Below are positions 1-8,627 of a stretch of 64,000 nt of DNA, in pieces. Origin of the DNA: Planctomycetales bacterium 71-10 (lineage in GTDB: Bacteria > Planctomycetota > Planctomycetia > Isosphaerales > Isosphaeraceae); assembly GCA_001898385.1 (NCBI GenBank), contig MKTT01000101.1:1-64000 (forward strand), in the 5' to 3' direction. Both the position numbers and the translations under genes were made by a program. Positions within the stretch are counted from its first letter, which is position 1, and each line of letters starts with the position of its first letter. Below the pieces are notes generated by a model. The model had not been told where the DNA came from. It ran no database searches and worked only from the letters and a program-made list of their open reading frames with translations.

Positions 1-77
1 GTCCCGAGCAGGAGCCCCAGGGCCGCCAGGCCCGTCGAGATCCCCGGCGACATCCCTGACATTCGGCGAGGCGGCAT
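1..77 (-). CDS. Partial exported or membrane protein, N-terminus only
   Basis: A minus-strand reading frame starts with ATG at 77 and runs off the left edge of the window. The visible 25 residues are a short basic start followed by a hydrophobic stretch rich in Leu, Ala and Gly. That fits a signal peptide or first membrane segment. Other in-frame Met codons lie at codons 6 and 9, so the start is uncertain. The product cannot be named from this fragment. Confidence 0.4.
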   Translation of the reverse strand, partial: MPPRRMSGMSPGISTGLAALGLLLG

Positions 78-229
78 CGAGACGAGACCTCCGAGGCGAA
101 TGCGCCGGCCTCCCTTCCGGAATCCGGGAAGCCGACGACGTGCATTCGAAGTGATCGTCATCCGGCGCGCGCGACTGAAGCGATTATCCGGGCTGGATCG
201 ATCGCCGGCGCCAATCCCACGAGGCGACG

Positions 230-526
230 TCAGCGACCGGGATGGTCGTCGCCCGCGGCGGGCTCGTAATCCGCGCGTGCGAAGGCCGCGTCACGATCGC
301 GACGGCCGTCCACCAGGTCGACGCCGAGGGACGTGGCGGGGGCGACGCTCCCCCGGGGAGCGGCCCGCAGGTCCCGACCGATCGTCGTCCCCTCGGCCTC
401 GGGGCTCCAGGGGCGCGAACCTCGTCGCGATCCGTCGCGCCCGGCGCAGCCGACGCAGCATGCAAGGCACGCCGCGAAGACGAAGCGGGATGCGCGACCG
501 CGTCGAGGAAGGTCGAGTCGAAACAT
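230..526 (-). CDS. Possible small cysteine-rich exported protein or lipoprotein
   Basis: This 98-residue frame begins with a basic stretch and a hydrophobic segment holding four cysteines (residues about 14-27), which resembles a signal peptide with an imperfect lipobox. The rest is Arg/Asp/Gly-rich with no recognised domain. It lies between the partial gene at the left edge and the ZIP transporter, all on the minus strand. In DNA this GC-rich such frames can arise by chance, so it is a tentative gene. No homologous family is recognised. Confidence 0.33.
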   Translation of the reverse strand: MFRLDLPRRGRASRFVFAACLACCVGCAGRDGSRRGSRPWSPEAEGTTIGRDLRAAPRGSVAPATSLGVDLVDGRRDRDAAFARADYEPAAGDDHPGR

Positions 527-615
527 GGCCGCCGCCTCGCGATTCGGGTCGCCGATCTCCCCAGGGCTCGTCCCCTTGGAGATCGACGCCGCGAGGGCGA
601 CGGCTTGACTCGGTC

Positions 616-1419
616 CTATTCGAGGGTCGACGTGGCGGCCATCAGCAGAAAGCCGGCCAGCAGCGCGACCGACAGCTTGAGCCGGTCGTGGGCGTGGAAT
701 TGCAGCTCCGGCAGGAGGTCCGAGAGCGAGATGCAGAGGAACGTCCCGGCCGAGAACGACAGCGCGGCGGCCGTCAACGATTCGGCGTTCGACGGGCCCA
801 GGCGGTCGACGCCGACGAAGAAGAGCCCGGCCCCGACCGGGATCATGAGCGCGAACCCCAGGTTCACCAGGTGGGCCAGCCGCGGCGCGACCCCCGCGCG
901 GAGCATCAGGGAGACCACGGTCATGGCGTCGGCCGGCTTGTGCAGGACGGTCGCCAGGAAGACGCCCCAGGCCATCCCCCCGACCCGCCCCTGCTCCTTG
1001 GCGTCGGCGACGACCGCGGTGGCCAGGGCGACGCCGCCGATCAGCGAGTGGACGGCCAGGCCGAACGTGGCCGTGCCCCAGGACAGGGCGGGCGCGAGGT
1101 GCTCCCCGGCCTCGTCATGGCCGTGATGATGATGGGCGACCTCGGCCGGCTCGTGCTGGTGATAGGCGAAGAATCGCTCCAGCAGGAAGAGCGCGAGCAG
1201 GCCCAGCGAGGCCCACTTCACCGTATCCGGCCCCCCCATGGCCACGGCCTCGGGGAGCATGTGGAAGAACGCCGCGCCGAGCATGGTGCCCGCGGCGAAG
1301 CTGAGGTAGACCTGGAGTCGCGTGTGCGAGAGGACCAGGGCGAGCGGGGCCAGCCCCCCCAGCAGGCTGACGGCGACGATCAGCGCGCAGTATGCCGTGA
1401 GGGTGACGGGGATGACCAT
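616..1419 (-). CDS. ZIP-family divalent metal transporter
   Basis: A 267-residue integral membrane protein of the ZIP (SLC39) family, which moves Zn2+ or other divalent metals into the cytoplasm. About eight hydrophobic segments are visible. A His-rich cytoplasmic loop sits at residues 87-107. The two metal-path signatures characteristic of ZIPs follow: a HSLIGG motif at about 124 and HKPAD at about 160. Length is normal for bacterial ZIPs. It appears monocistronic. Substrate specificity (Zn, Fe, Mn) cannot be told from the sequence. Confidence 0.9.
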   Translation of the reverse strand: MVIPVTLTAYCALIVAVSLLGGLAPLALVLSHTRLQVYLSFAAGTMLGAAFFHMLPEAVAMGGPDTVKWASLGLLALFLLERFFAYHQHEPAEVAHHHHGHDEAGEHLAPALSWGTATFGLAVHSLIGGVALATAVVADAKEQGRVGGMAWGVFLATVLHKPADAMTVVSLMLRAGVAPRLAHLVNLGFALMIPVGAGLFFVGVDRLGPSNAESLTAAALSFSAGTFLCISLSDLLPELQFHAHDRLKLSVALLAGFLLMAATSTLE

Positions 1420-1521
1420 CGTGGTCCGGGCTCTCGTCTGGGGAGAGGACGCGGGACTAAACGAAATCCCCGGCCGGGGGCCGGGGATGGCAAGACCGCG
1501 CTTCGGGGAGGAGCGGTCGGC

Positions 1522-1719
1522 TCACTTCGCGTCGGGGCGCTTCGGCCCGGACTGGCCGGGGGCCAGGCGGCGCGACTTGGTCTTCGGCAGGTTGTAGACC
1601 CCGTTCCCGTGGGTCCACTTCTCATCCTCCTGGAGCAGGGCCAGGCGCTCCGGGCGGGTCAGGACGTTGCGCTGACGGCCCAGGCCGCCCGCCTTCTTGA
1701 GACTCTTGTCCAGCGACAT
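1522..1719 (-). CDS. Small basic protein, TIGR04137-like
   Basis: A 65-residue, strongly basic protein starting MSLDKSLKK. It resembles the small basic protein family (TIGR04137) described from Planctomycetes, Verrucomicrobia and Chlamydiae. The function is unknown; the size and charge suggest RNA or ribosome association. I chose the start at 1719 because a GGAG ribosome-binding site lies just upstream and the family begins this way. The longer in-frame extension to 1812 looks spurious. It is divergent from rpmF, with about 200 bp between them holding the rpmF promoter. Confidence 0.75.
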   Translation of the reverse strand: MSLDKSLKKAGGLGRQRNVLTRPERLALLQEDEKWTHGNGVYNLPKTKSRRLAPGQSGPKRPDAK

Positions 1720-1842
1720 TCGATCGACTCCAACTCTGCTCTTGCCGTCCCGTGCTCTCGCTCCCCGGGATTTTGAATCGACGATTCTACTCGGTCCTCC
1801 CCCCGGAAACAAGGCCGCCTGTCTTTATGGGCCGCGGACGAG

Positions 1843-1870
1843 TTGCAATTCCCGCCGGAATCGGGATAAT
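1843..1870 (+). promoter_or_regulatory. Predicted sigma-70-type promoter of rpmF
   Basis: TTGCAA at 1843-1848 and GATAAT at 1865-1870 are separated by 16 bp. They lie about 50 bp before the GTG start of rpmF. The match to -35/-10 consensus is good for such GC-rich DNA. Confidence 0.55.
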
Positions 1871-1922
1871 GGTCCTTTCGTCCCAGTTCGCGCCGAGCGC
1901 ATTGAAGTCGGGAGATTCTGAC

Positions 1923-2111
1923 GTGGCCGTACCGAAGAGACGCAAATCCAAGTCCGCCAAGGGGAAGCGACGGAGTCACGACGCCCTGACCCCGATCAAC
2001 CTCACCGTCTGCCCCATGTGCAAGCAGTCGGTCCCCACGCACAAGGTGCACGAGGAATGCCTCGCCGAGCACCTCAAGAACGGCACCCCCGGCCGCATGG
2101 CGCTGGCCTGA
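1923..2111 (+). CDS. rpmF: 50S ribosomal protein L32
   Basis: A 62-residue ribosomal protein bL32, a small zinc-binding component of the large subunit. The N-terminus AVPKRRKSKS is the family hallmark, and the zinc knuckle is visible as CPMC near residue 36 followed by a His-rich spacer and Cys near 50. The start is GTG at 1923. In many bacteria rpmF follows a DUF177 gene and precedes plsX or fabH. Here it stands alone next to the small basic protein and convergent with rpmB. Confidence 0.93.
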   Translation: MAVPKRRKSKSAKGKRRSHDALTPINLTVCPMCKQSVPTHKVHEECLAEHLKNGTPGRMALA

Positions 2112-2304
2112 GTCGACCTCGACACGCATTCGTTCGACGCGGATCCGCCGAGCCATATCCCGATGGTTCGGCGTCTTCGCGCGCCTCGCGCCGAAATCCT
2201 CGGGTCGCCCGTCGCCCTCGCCACGATCGGCGCATGACAAAGCCTCGCGCCGGCTTCCCGGGGCGAGGCTCGATCGCAATCAGCCCGCCGAACGCCGAAG
2301 GCGA

Positions 2305-2625
2305 TCAGATCGGGTAGAGGTTCTTCAGATTGGCGCGGGCCTCGGCGCTCCCCTTGGACGCCTTGATGAGCGGGAAGGTCTGGACCTTGCCGTCGACCTC
2401 AAGGGTGAGCTGGCCGCTGCGGATGACCGAGGTGGCGACGCGGACCTGGGTCGTGGTGCCGTTCGGCAGCCAGACGCGGATCCACTGCAAATTGGGCTTG
2501 AAGGTGCGGCGGCTGATGCCGGTCGTCTTCTTGCCGACGCCGCCGAGGTACTTCGCCTTGCCGCGCTCGGTCTTGTGGTTGCCGAACGAGGTCTTCTTCC
2601 CGCTGACTTGGCACTCGCGGCCCAT
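2305..2625 (-). CDS. rpmB: 50S ribosomal protein L28
   Basis: A 106-residue bL28-type large-subunit protein. It starts MGRECQVSGKK, matching the C-x-x-x-G-K-K opening of L28, and contains the FKPNLQ segment near residue 42 typical of the family. The C-terminal part (VDGKVQTF...NLYPI) is longer than in E. coli L28 (78 aa). ATG at 2625 is preceded by a GGAG site. It is convergent with rpmF, so two large-subunit genes that are often in other operons are side by side here. Confidence 0.9.
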   Translation of the reverse strand: MGRECQVSGKKTSFGNHKTERGKAKYLGGVGKKTTGISRRTFKPNLQWIRVWLPNGTTTQVRVATSVIRSGQLTLEVDGKVQTFPLIKASKGSAEARANLKNLYPI

Positions 2626-2924
2626 CGTTCCAACTCCTGCCCTGGCGACGCCCGGGGGCGCCGTCTGCTTTGCGATACCGTGGCTTGTAGAGGCTGCCGT
2701 CGCGGGTCCCGTTCCGGGCTGGCGTGTCGTCGGGCCGATCGCGAGGCCCGCGGGGCGATCCCGGCGACGAGGCGCATGGGACGACCGCGGGAAGAGTCTC
2801 ATTATCCCGACATCGTCGCAACTTTCAAGCCCGACCTCGCCTTCGACTTGCCCGGGGCGGCCGGTCGGGCGTATCCTGCCGGCGTTCGGGAGGATCGAGC
2901 ACCCAGGGATCGGGAACCCTCGCC

Positions 2925-5264
2925 ATGTCGCCACGAGCGGAGTGCGCCGCATTCGGCGTCGTCCTGGCGGCGTGCATCGCCGCCTTCTTCCACGACGCCC
3001 TCCGCCCCGGCCGGGTCCTCAGCCCCGCGGACGTCCTGCTCGTCCAGGCGAGCTTCCGCGACCCCGACGCCGCGCCCTACGAGCCCGAGAACCGGCTCCT
3101 GATGGATCCGGTCCTCCAGTTCCAGCCATGGCTGGCCTTCGAGCGGGCCGAGGTCCGGGCCGGCCGGCTCCCCGCCTGGAACCCGTTCGCCGGCTGCGGA
3201 GCCCCGCTCATCGCCAACGGCCAGAGCGCGGTGTTCGACCCGTTCAACCTGATCGTGTTCCTGGGCCCGTGGCCCGCCGCGCTGGCGTGGACAGCCGCCG
3301 CCCGGCTGGGGTTCGCCGGCCTCGGCGCGTTCCTACTGGCGCGGTGCTGGGGGCTCGGCCCCTGGGGACGATGGTTCGCCGGGCTCGGCTTCCCGTTCTG
3401 CGGCTTCCTCGTCGTCTGGCTCCTCTACCCCGTGACGCCGGCCGCGATCTGGCTCCCCTGGCTGCTGCTCGCCGCCGACCGCGCCCTCTCGAAGCCGAGT
3501 TCGAGGTCCGCCGGCCTACTCGCGCTGGCCGTGGGGGGCGTGCTGGTCGCCGGGCACGTCCAGACGAGCGCCCATGTGCTGCTGGCGACGGGCCTGCTCG
3601 CGGCCTGGCGACTCGCCGGGGCGGCCGATCGCCGACGCCCCGCCCTGGCGTGGACGCTCGGGATCGCGCTGGGGATCGGGATCGCTTCGGCGCAGGTGAT
3701 CGCCCTGGGCGATTACCTGACCAGGAGTCCGGTCTGGGGCGAGCGGCATCGCGAGCATCCGCCGTGGTGGCGGCTGAGCCGGCCGAGGGTCCTCGAATCC
3801 GCCTGCACGGCCCTACCCTACCTCTACGGCAGCCAGCGGAGGGGCCATCCCAACCTCGCGCGAGGGCTGGGGGTGAACAACCTGAACGAGTCGGCCGGGG
3901 GGTTCGCCGGGCTGGCCACGCTGGCCTGGCTGGCGCCGCTGGCGGCGACGGCGGCGAGGCGGAAGACCGAGACGCGGTTCCTCCTGCTGCTCCTGGGGGT
4001 CGGCTTCCTCGGCGCGTTCAAGGTCCCGCCGGTCGACAACCTCTTGCGGGCCCTGCCCGTCGTGGGCGTGACCGACAACCGTCGCCTGACGCTCTGGGTG
4101 GCGTTCGCCCTGACGTTCCTGGGGGCGATCGGGATCGACGCGATGACGCGAGGGGCGAGGCTCTCGCGACGCTGGTCCTGCGCCTGGGCCGCGGCGGGGA
4201 TCCTCCTGCTGGGGGGAGCCGTCGCCGCGCCGATGGCCGCGCCGGCCATGAGGGCCCGGGCCGAGCGCCACTATCGCGACGCGGCCGTCCCGGCCGACCC
4301 GGGCGAGGCGTCGCGACGGGGGGACCGCCAGGTCCGGGCGATGCTGGACTTCACGCCCCGCTACCTCGCGACGGCCGGGGCGGCGTTCCTGGCGATGGTC
4401 GCGACGGCCGAGTTGGCGAGGCGTCGCGCCGGGGTCGCGCGGATCGCGCCGCCGCTGCTCCTGGCCGCGACGCTCGCCGACCTGTTCGCGTTCGGCGTCG
4501 GGCTCAACCCGGCGATCAATCGCGAGGTCCACGAGTTCCAGCCGCCGGTGGTCGCGCGGCTCCGCGAGATCCTGACCGAAGGCCGCCGCGCGATCGGCGT
4601 GGGCGAGGAGCTGCCGCCGAACACCCTGATGCGGTTCGGCCTCGGCGACGTCCGGAACTACGACTCGGTCGAACTATCGCGCAGCCTCGACTTCTTCGAG
4701 CCGCTCTACGAGGAGACGGACGAGGCCCGGAGCAGCCGGCGGACGGTCTCGTGGCGGACGGTCGGGCGGGCGCTGCCGAGGCTCCGCGAGGCGGCCGTGG
4801 GCGCGATCGTCGCCGCGACGCCGCCCCCCGACCCCTCGCAGTTCGTGGCCGTCGAGCGCGTCGGCGACGCCTGGATCGCCCACCTGGACTCCCCGGCCAG
4901 GATCGGGCTGGAGGGCCCCGGGCGCGCGACGATCACGCCGTCCTCGACGCCGTCCGCGATCCGCGTCGACGTCGACGCCGAGGGCCCCGCGACGCGGCTG
5001 GTGGTCCGCGAGACCTGGGACGCGGGATGGTCGGCGACGGTGGACGGCGAGCCCGCCGTCGTGGGGAAATACGCCGAGACTTTCATATCGATACAAGTCA
5101 CGCCGGGAAGACACGATATCGCGTTGACGTATCGGCCGGCCCCCCTCCGCGCGGGGCTCGCGGCGTCGGCCGCGGCGCTCGCGACGGCGCTTCTCGCCTT
5201 GACACGACGCCCCCGATGCGGATTGATGGAAGGGGGCTTGGACGGAACCGAGCCCGCCGGTTAA
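2925..5264 (+). CDS. YfhO-like multi-pass membrane protein
   Basis: A 779-residue protein with about a dozen hydrophobic segments between residues 10 and 540 and a C-terminal beta-rich extracytoplasmic part. The layout (a membrane domain with a long first loop, then a terminal domain with an ETWDAGWSATVDG motif followed by a last membrane helix) matches the YfhO family (PF09586), GT-C-fold-like proteins thought to glycosylate envelope polymers. The substrate is unknown. A possible promoter (TTGCCC at 2848, TATCCT at 2872, 18 bp apart) precedes the ATG at 2925. Confidence 0.8.
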   Translation: MSPRAECAAFGVVLAACIAAFFHDALRPGRVLSPADVLLVQASFRDPDAAPYEPENRLLMDPVLQFQPWLAFERAEVRAGRLPAWNPFAGCGAPLIANGQSAVFDPFNLIVFLGPWPAALAWTAAARLGFAGLGAFLLARCWGLGPWGRWFAGLGFPFCGFLVVWLLYPVTPAAIWLPWLLLAADRALSKPSSRSAGLLALAVGGVLVAGHVQTSAHVLLATGLLAAWRLAGAADRRRPALAWTLGIALGIGIASAQVIALGDYLTRSPVWGERHREHPPWWRLSRPRVLESACTALPYLYGSQRRGHPNLARGLGVNNLNESAGGFAGLATLAWLAPLAATAARRKTETRFLLLLLGVGFLGAFKVPPVDNLLRALPVVGVTDNRRLTLWVAFALTFLGAIGIDAMTRGARLSRRWSCAWAAAGILLLGGAVAAPMAAPAMRARAERHYRDAAVPADPGEASRRGDRQVRAMLDFTPRYLATAGAAFLAMVATAELARRRAGVARIAPPLLLAATLADLFAFGVGLNPAINREVHEFQPPVVARLREILTEGRRAIGVGEELPPNTLMRFGLGDVRNYDSVELSRSLDFFEPLYEETDEARSSRRTVSWRTVGRALPRLREAAVGAIVAATPPPDPSQFVAVERVGDAWIAHLDSPARIGLEGPGRATITPSSTPSAIRVDVDAEGPATRLVVRETWDAGWSATVDGEPAVVGKYAETFISIQVTPGRHDIALTYRPAPLRAGLAASAAALATALLALTRRPRCGLMEGGLDGTEPAG

Positions 5265-5267
5265 GAT
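5238..5267 (+). promoter_or_regulatory. Predicted promoter inside the 3' end of the YfhO-like gene
   Basis: TTGGAC at 5238-5243 and TAAGAT at 5262-5267 with an 18-bp spacer lie about 62 bp before the ATG at 5329. The promoter would allow the zinc-knuckle gene to be expressed separately from the gene it overlaps. Confidence 0.42.
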
Positions 5268-5328
5268 CGAGCCAGATCGATCTGGGCCGGCCTCTCACCG
5301 GCGCGTGGCACTTGAGGATGAAACGCTG

Positions 5329-5643
5329 ATGGTCCACTTCACGTGCGATCTCTGCGGCAAGGATATCACCTCCTCCGGCGAAGACCGCTTCGTGGTCAAG
5401 ATGGAAGCCTATCCCGGCTTCGACCCGAACGAGATCAAGGAAGAAGACCTCGACGACGACCCGATGGAGGCCGTCGCCGACCTCATCCGCCGCGACGACG
5501 CCTTCGCCAGCCAGGACCCGGCGGACGACGCCTGCCGCCGCCGGTCCTTCCGCTTCGACCTCTGCCCCTGCTGCCACCGCCGGTTCGTCCGCAACCCGCT
5601 CGGCAAGTCGAGCGCCAACGTCCTCGACTTCAGCAAGAACTGA
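5329..5643 (+). CDS. Small protein with two CxxC zinc knuckles, unknown function
   Basis: A 104-residue acidic protein. Two cysteine pairs are visible, CDLC at residues 6-9 and CPCC at about 80-83, which together could hold one zinc. The middle is rich in Asp and Glu and holds the acidic run KEEDLDDDP. I chose ATG at 5329 because the first CxxC follows directly. A near-perfect 54-bp palindrome follows the stop. The family is not recognised; it is plausibly a conserved planctomycete protein. Confidence 0.72.
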   Translation: MVHFTCDLCGKDITSSGEDRFVVKMEAYPGFDPNEIKEEDLDDDPMEAVADLIRRDDAFASQDPADDACRRRSFRFDLCPCCHRRFVRNPLGKSSANVLDFSKN

Positions 5644-5665
5644 CCGGGGGCCCCGGGCCGCCTTC

Positions 5666-5719
5666 GAACCGACGCGAGCCGCCCCATCCCGCGCGGGATG
5701 GGGCGGCTCGCGTCGGTTC
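5666..5719. terminator. 54-bp perfect palindrome, bidirectional terminator
   Basis: Two 27-bp arms are exact reverse complements with no spacer, centred at 5692/5693. The palindrome sits in the 94-bp gap between two convergent genes. It lacks a T-run but should form an extremely stable hairpin on either transcript. Confidence 0.7.
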
Positions 5720-5737
5720 GGGGCCTTCGCCCGCGCG

Positions 5738-7105
5738 TCACCGCGCCACGAGGAACAGCACGTTCGTCACCATCGAGAGCGCCAGCACGACCGCCAGCGC
5801 GGCGATGATCTGGTTGCGGGCGTTGACGTAGGAGGCGATCTCGGCCATCCGTCCCTCGTCGACGGTCGTGGGGGCGTAGTCGTCGGCGTCGCCTTCCGCG
5901 AGGGCCTCCAGGCTGTCGGGCTTCTGGCCGGCGATCATCGGGCTGTCGCCCTGGAGCAGGCACTTGAAGTCGAGGATGAGGTCGTCGGGCGTGGTGTAGC
6001 GGTTCTCGCGGTTCTTGGCGAGCATGGTCTCGATCACCATGCCGAGGCCGCTGGAGATGTTGGTGTTGAGGTGGTCGGGCGGCACGAGGTCGACGCGGGG
6101 GTCGACGTGCTTGCGCATCACCTCGGCCGGGGTGTCGCCGCCGTAGGGGACCCGGCCGGTCACCATGTGATAGAGGGTGGCGCCCAGGCTGTAGACGTCG
6201 GCCCGGATGTCCACGTCGGTCTGCCCGCGCACCTGCTCGGGGCTGATGTAGTAGGGGGTGCCGATGGCCATGCCGGCCTCGGACAGGCCCCACGTCTCGT
6301 CGCCGGTGAGCCGGGCGAGGCCCAGGTCGGCGAGCTTCACGCCGCCGTCCTTCGTCAGGATGACGTTCTCGGGCTTCACGTCGCGATGGATCAGCCCGCG
6401 CTGGTTGGCGTGCTTCAGGGCCTCGGCGACGGCCATGGCGATCCGGACGGCGTCCTTCTCCTCGAACACCTTGTTCTTGTCGAGGAAGTCCTTGATCGTC
6501 GGCCCCTCGACGAACTCCATGACGAAGAAGTACCGGCCGCCGGCCTCCCCCGCGTCGATCGCGTTGACGATGTTGTTGTGCGACAACTTCGCCGCGATCT
6601 GGGCCTCGCGCTCGAACCGGCGGATGAACTCCTTGTTCTGGGCCAGGCCGTCGAGCAGGATCTTGATCGCGACGATCCGGTTGACGCTGTTCTGGCGGGC
6701 CTTGAAGACCACGCCCATCGACCCCTTCCCCAGCTTCTCCAGGATCGTGTAGCCGGGGATCTCCAGCTTCTTGGCCCCCGCCCCGCGCTCCTGGAGCAGG
6801 CGGGCCATCTGGCCCTTGGTCAGCACCTTGGCGCCGACCATGACGTCGAGGAGGCTCTGCGCCGGCGCGGGGGCGACGGCGTCCCCCGGGGCCTGGGCGG
6901 CGAGCTTGGCCCGGTACGCCTTGCACGCCTCGACCTCGGCCGGCGTGGCGAGCCCGCGACGGATGATCGACCGCTCCAGGTTCGACTCGTCGAGCGCCGA
7001 GAGCCCGCGGGCGTCGCGCGAGGAAGAAGACGCGGCGCCGGGGCTCGACCCGGCCGTGTTCGACGTGGTCGCGCCGGTCCTCTCGGCTTCGGTTGGTGCG
7101 GCCAT
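5738..7105 (-). CDS. Membrane-anchored Ser/Thr protein kinase
   Basis: A 455-residue Hanks-type kinase. It has an N-terminal region of about 110 residues, then the kinase domain: glycine loop GKGSMGVV, VAIKIL lysine motif, HRDVKPEN catalytic loop, DLGLA in place of DFG, and GTPYYISPEQ activation segment. The C-terminus is a single hydrophobic helix with no domain beyond it, so the kinase faces the cytoplasm without an extracellular sensor. ATG at 7105 is preferred; an in-frame upstream Met (7189) would add 28 residues. Such kinases are abundant in planctomycetes. Confidence 0.9.
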   Translation of the reverse strand: MAAPTEAERTGATTSNTAGSSPGAASSSSRDARGLSALDESNLERSIIRRGLATPAEVEACKAYRAKLAAQAPGDAVAPAPAQSLLDVMVGAKVLTKGQMARLLQERGAGAKKLEIPGYTILEKLGKGSMGVVFKARQNSVNRIVAIKILLDGLAQNKEFIRRFEREAQIAAKLSHNNIVNAIDAGEAGGRYFFVMEFVEGPTIKDFLDKNKVFEEKDAVRIAMAVAEALKHANQRGLIHRDVKPENVILTKDGGVKLADLGLARLTGDETWGLSEAGMAIGTPYYISPEQVRGQTDVDIRADVYSLGATLYHMVTGRVPYGGDTPAEVMRKHVDPRVDLVPPDHLNTNISSGLGMVIETMLAKNRENRYTTPDDLILDFKCLLQGDSPMIAGQKPDSLEALAEGDADDYAPTTVDEGRMAEIASYVNARNQIIAALAVVLALSMVTNVLFLVAR

Positions 7106-7404
7106 GCAACGTCTCCGCGCCCGCGCCCGGAGCGTCTCCGCCGGCGGGGCGTTGTCTGGAAACCAACGGATCGATCGTGAAGGCTTCATCCATCCAGGAC
7201 GGGGCCGAGACGTGAGCGGACCCCGACGGGATCCCGAAGACCCCAGATGAAGGATACCAGACTTTCCGCGGTTTGTGTCGCCCCTCCCGGCCGGCGTCGC
7301 CCGTTGACGGTCGGAGGCCCGCGAGCTTAACGTGAACTTTCCTGTCCGAGTCCCCGGGGATCGCCCCTCGGGCCGCCCCTCACCGGATTGAAGAAGGAGC
7401 CGCC

Positions 7405-8490
7405 GTGATCCCCCGAATGGTCTCCGCCCCCGTCGCGGTCGCCCTGATCGCGCTCGCCGCCCCGGCCGTCGCGCGCGAGGACGGCCGGACCGGCGACGCC
7501 GTCGTCAAGGAGATCGACGACGTCAAGCCCCCTCGGTTCGACCAGGACAAGCGCGAGGATCGCGCCTACATCGAAACCTACCTCGATGAGCTGCAGAAGG
7601 GTCGCAAGAAGCGCTCCGGCCTGATCCTGGAGCTGCTCAGGATCGACCCCAGGAACCCCCGCCTCCCCGGGCTCCTCCCCGAGCGCTGGCAGGCGATGTT
7701 CGAAGATCCGTTCGGGGGCGTGGACGAGCTGGACAAGGAGATCGAGGAGGCCGTCGAGAAGACCGGCGACGCCGGGCTGCGCGTCGAGGGGGCCTATATC
7801 AAGGCTCGGAACGCGATCCGGACCGTCTCGGACCCGGACGGGCTCGTCAAGGCCGTGGAAGCCTTCGCCGAGATCGCCCCGAGGGGGGACAGGCGGGTCG
7901 GCGGCCTCCTGTTCACCGCCTCCGAGCGCGTCGGCGACGGGGCCCGGAGGACGGCGCTGGAAGACCGCATCCTCAAGGACTTCCCCGACGTCGCCGGCCG
8001 CGTGAAGGCCGCCCGCCGCCAGCGCGAGGCGATCGGCAAGCCGTTCGAGCTGGAGTTCACCGACGCGACCACCGGCCGGGCGGTCCGCATGGCCGACCTC
8101 AAGGGGAAGGTCGTCGTCGTCGACTTCTGGGCCACCTGGTGCGGCCCCTGCGTCGCCGAGATGCCCAACATGAAGAAGCTCTACGCCGACTTCAAGGACA
8201 AGGGCGTCGAGTTCATCGGCGTCTCCCTCGACCAACCGGAGGAAGGCGGCAAGGGGCTGACCAAGCTCAAGGAGTTCGTCGCGAAGAATGAGATCGGCTG
8301 GCCTCAGTATTACCAGGGCAAGGGCTGGGACGGCGACTTCTCGCGCTCGTGGGGCATCAACGCGATCCCCCGCCTGTTCGTCGTCGGCCCCGACGGCAAC
8401 CTGGCCTCCACCTCGGCCCGGGGCAAGCTGGAGGCCCTGATCCCCGAGTTGCTGTCCAGGGCGTCGGCCGGCGAGAAGGGCGGCGATTGA
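7405..8490 (+). CDS. Exported TlpA-like thioredoxin-fold protein
   Basis: A 361-residue protein with a signal peptide (residues 1-23), a charged helical region of about 180 residues, and a C-terminal TlpA/ResA-type redoxin domain. The domain carries the active site WCGPC with cysteines at 246 and 249. The family acts as an extracytoplasmic thiol reductase, for instance in cytochrome c maturation or on exported proteins; the partner here is not known. The GTG start at 7405 follows an AAGGAG site. The gene stands alone. Confidence 0.85.
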   Translation: MIPRMVSAPVAVALIALAAPAVAREDGRTGDAVVKEIDDVKPPRFDQDKREDRAYIETYLDELQKGRKKRSGLILELLRIDPRNPRLPGLLPERWQAMFEDPFGGVDELDKEIEEAVEKTGDAGLRVEGAYIKARNAIRTVSDPDGLVKAVEAFAEIAPRGDRRVGGLLFTASERVGDGARRTALEDRILKDFPDVAGRVKAARRQREAIGKPFELEFTDATTGRAVRMADLKGKVVVVDFWATWCGPCVAEMPNMKKLYADFKDKGVEFIGVSLDQPEEGGKGLTKLKEFVAKNEIGWPQYYQGKGWDGDFSRSWGINAIPRLFVVGPDGNLASTSARGKLEALIPELLSRASAGEKGGD

Positions 8491-8507
8491 CGCCCGCGCC
8501 GGCTTCC

Positions 8508-8536
8508 TTGTGACCGCCCCGGGCGTGCGGTATCAT
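8508..8536 (+). promoter_or_regulatory. Predicted promoter of the leuB-like gene
   Basis: TTGTGA at 8508-8513 and TATCAT at 8531-8536 with a 17-bp spacer. The start codon is at 8628, giving a leader of roughly 85 nt in which I see no clear attenuator peptide. Confidence 0.5.
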
Positions 8537-8627
8537 CGAGCGGGAACGGGCCGGCCGCGCGGCGAGTGCAGCCGAGCGGGACGGCCCTCCTCTTCTTTTC
8601 GAACCCATCGAAGCGTCTGGAGCGGCG

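Noticed and set aside
100-1776. Long plus-strand open frame opposite the ZIP transporter
   Set aside because: The translation is low-complexity Arg/Gly/Pro-rich sequence opposite a gene with clear motifs; it is a GC-rich antisense shadow.
2330-5329. A 999-codon plus-strand frame over the YfhO-like gene
   Set aside because: Its translation is Arg/Pro-rich without hydrophobic segments or domains, while the other frame gives a coherent membrane protein.
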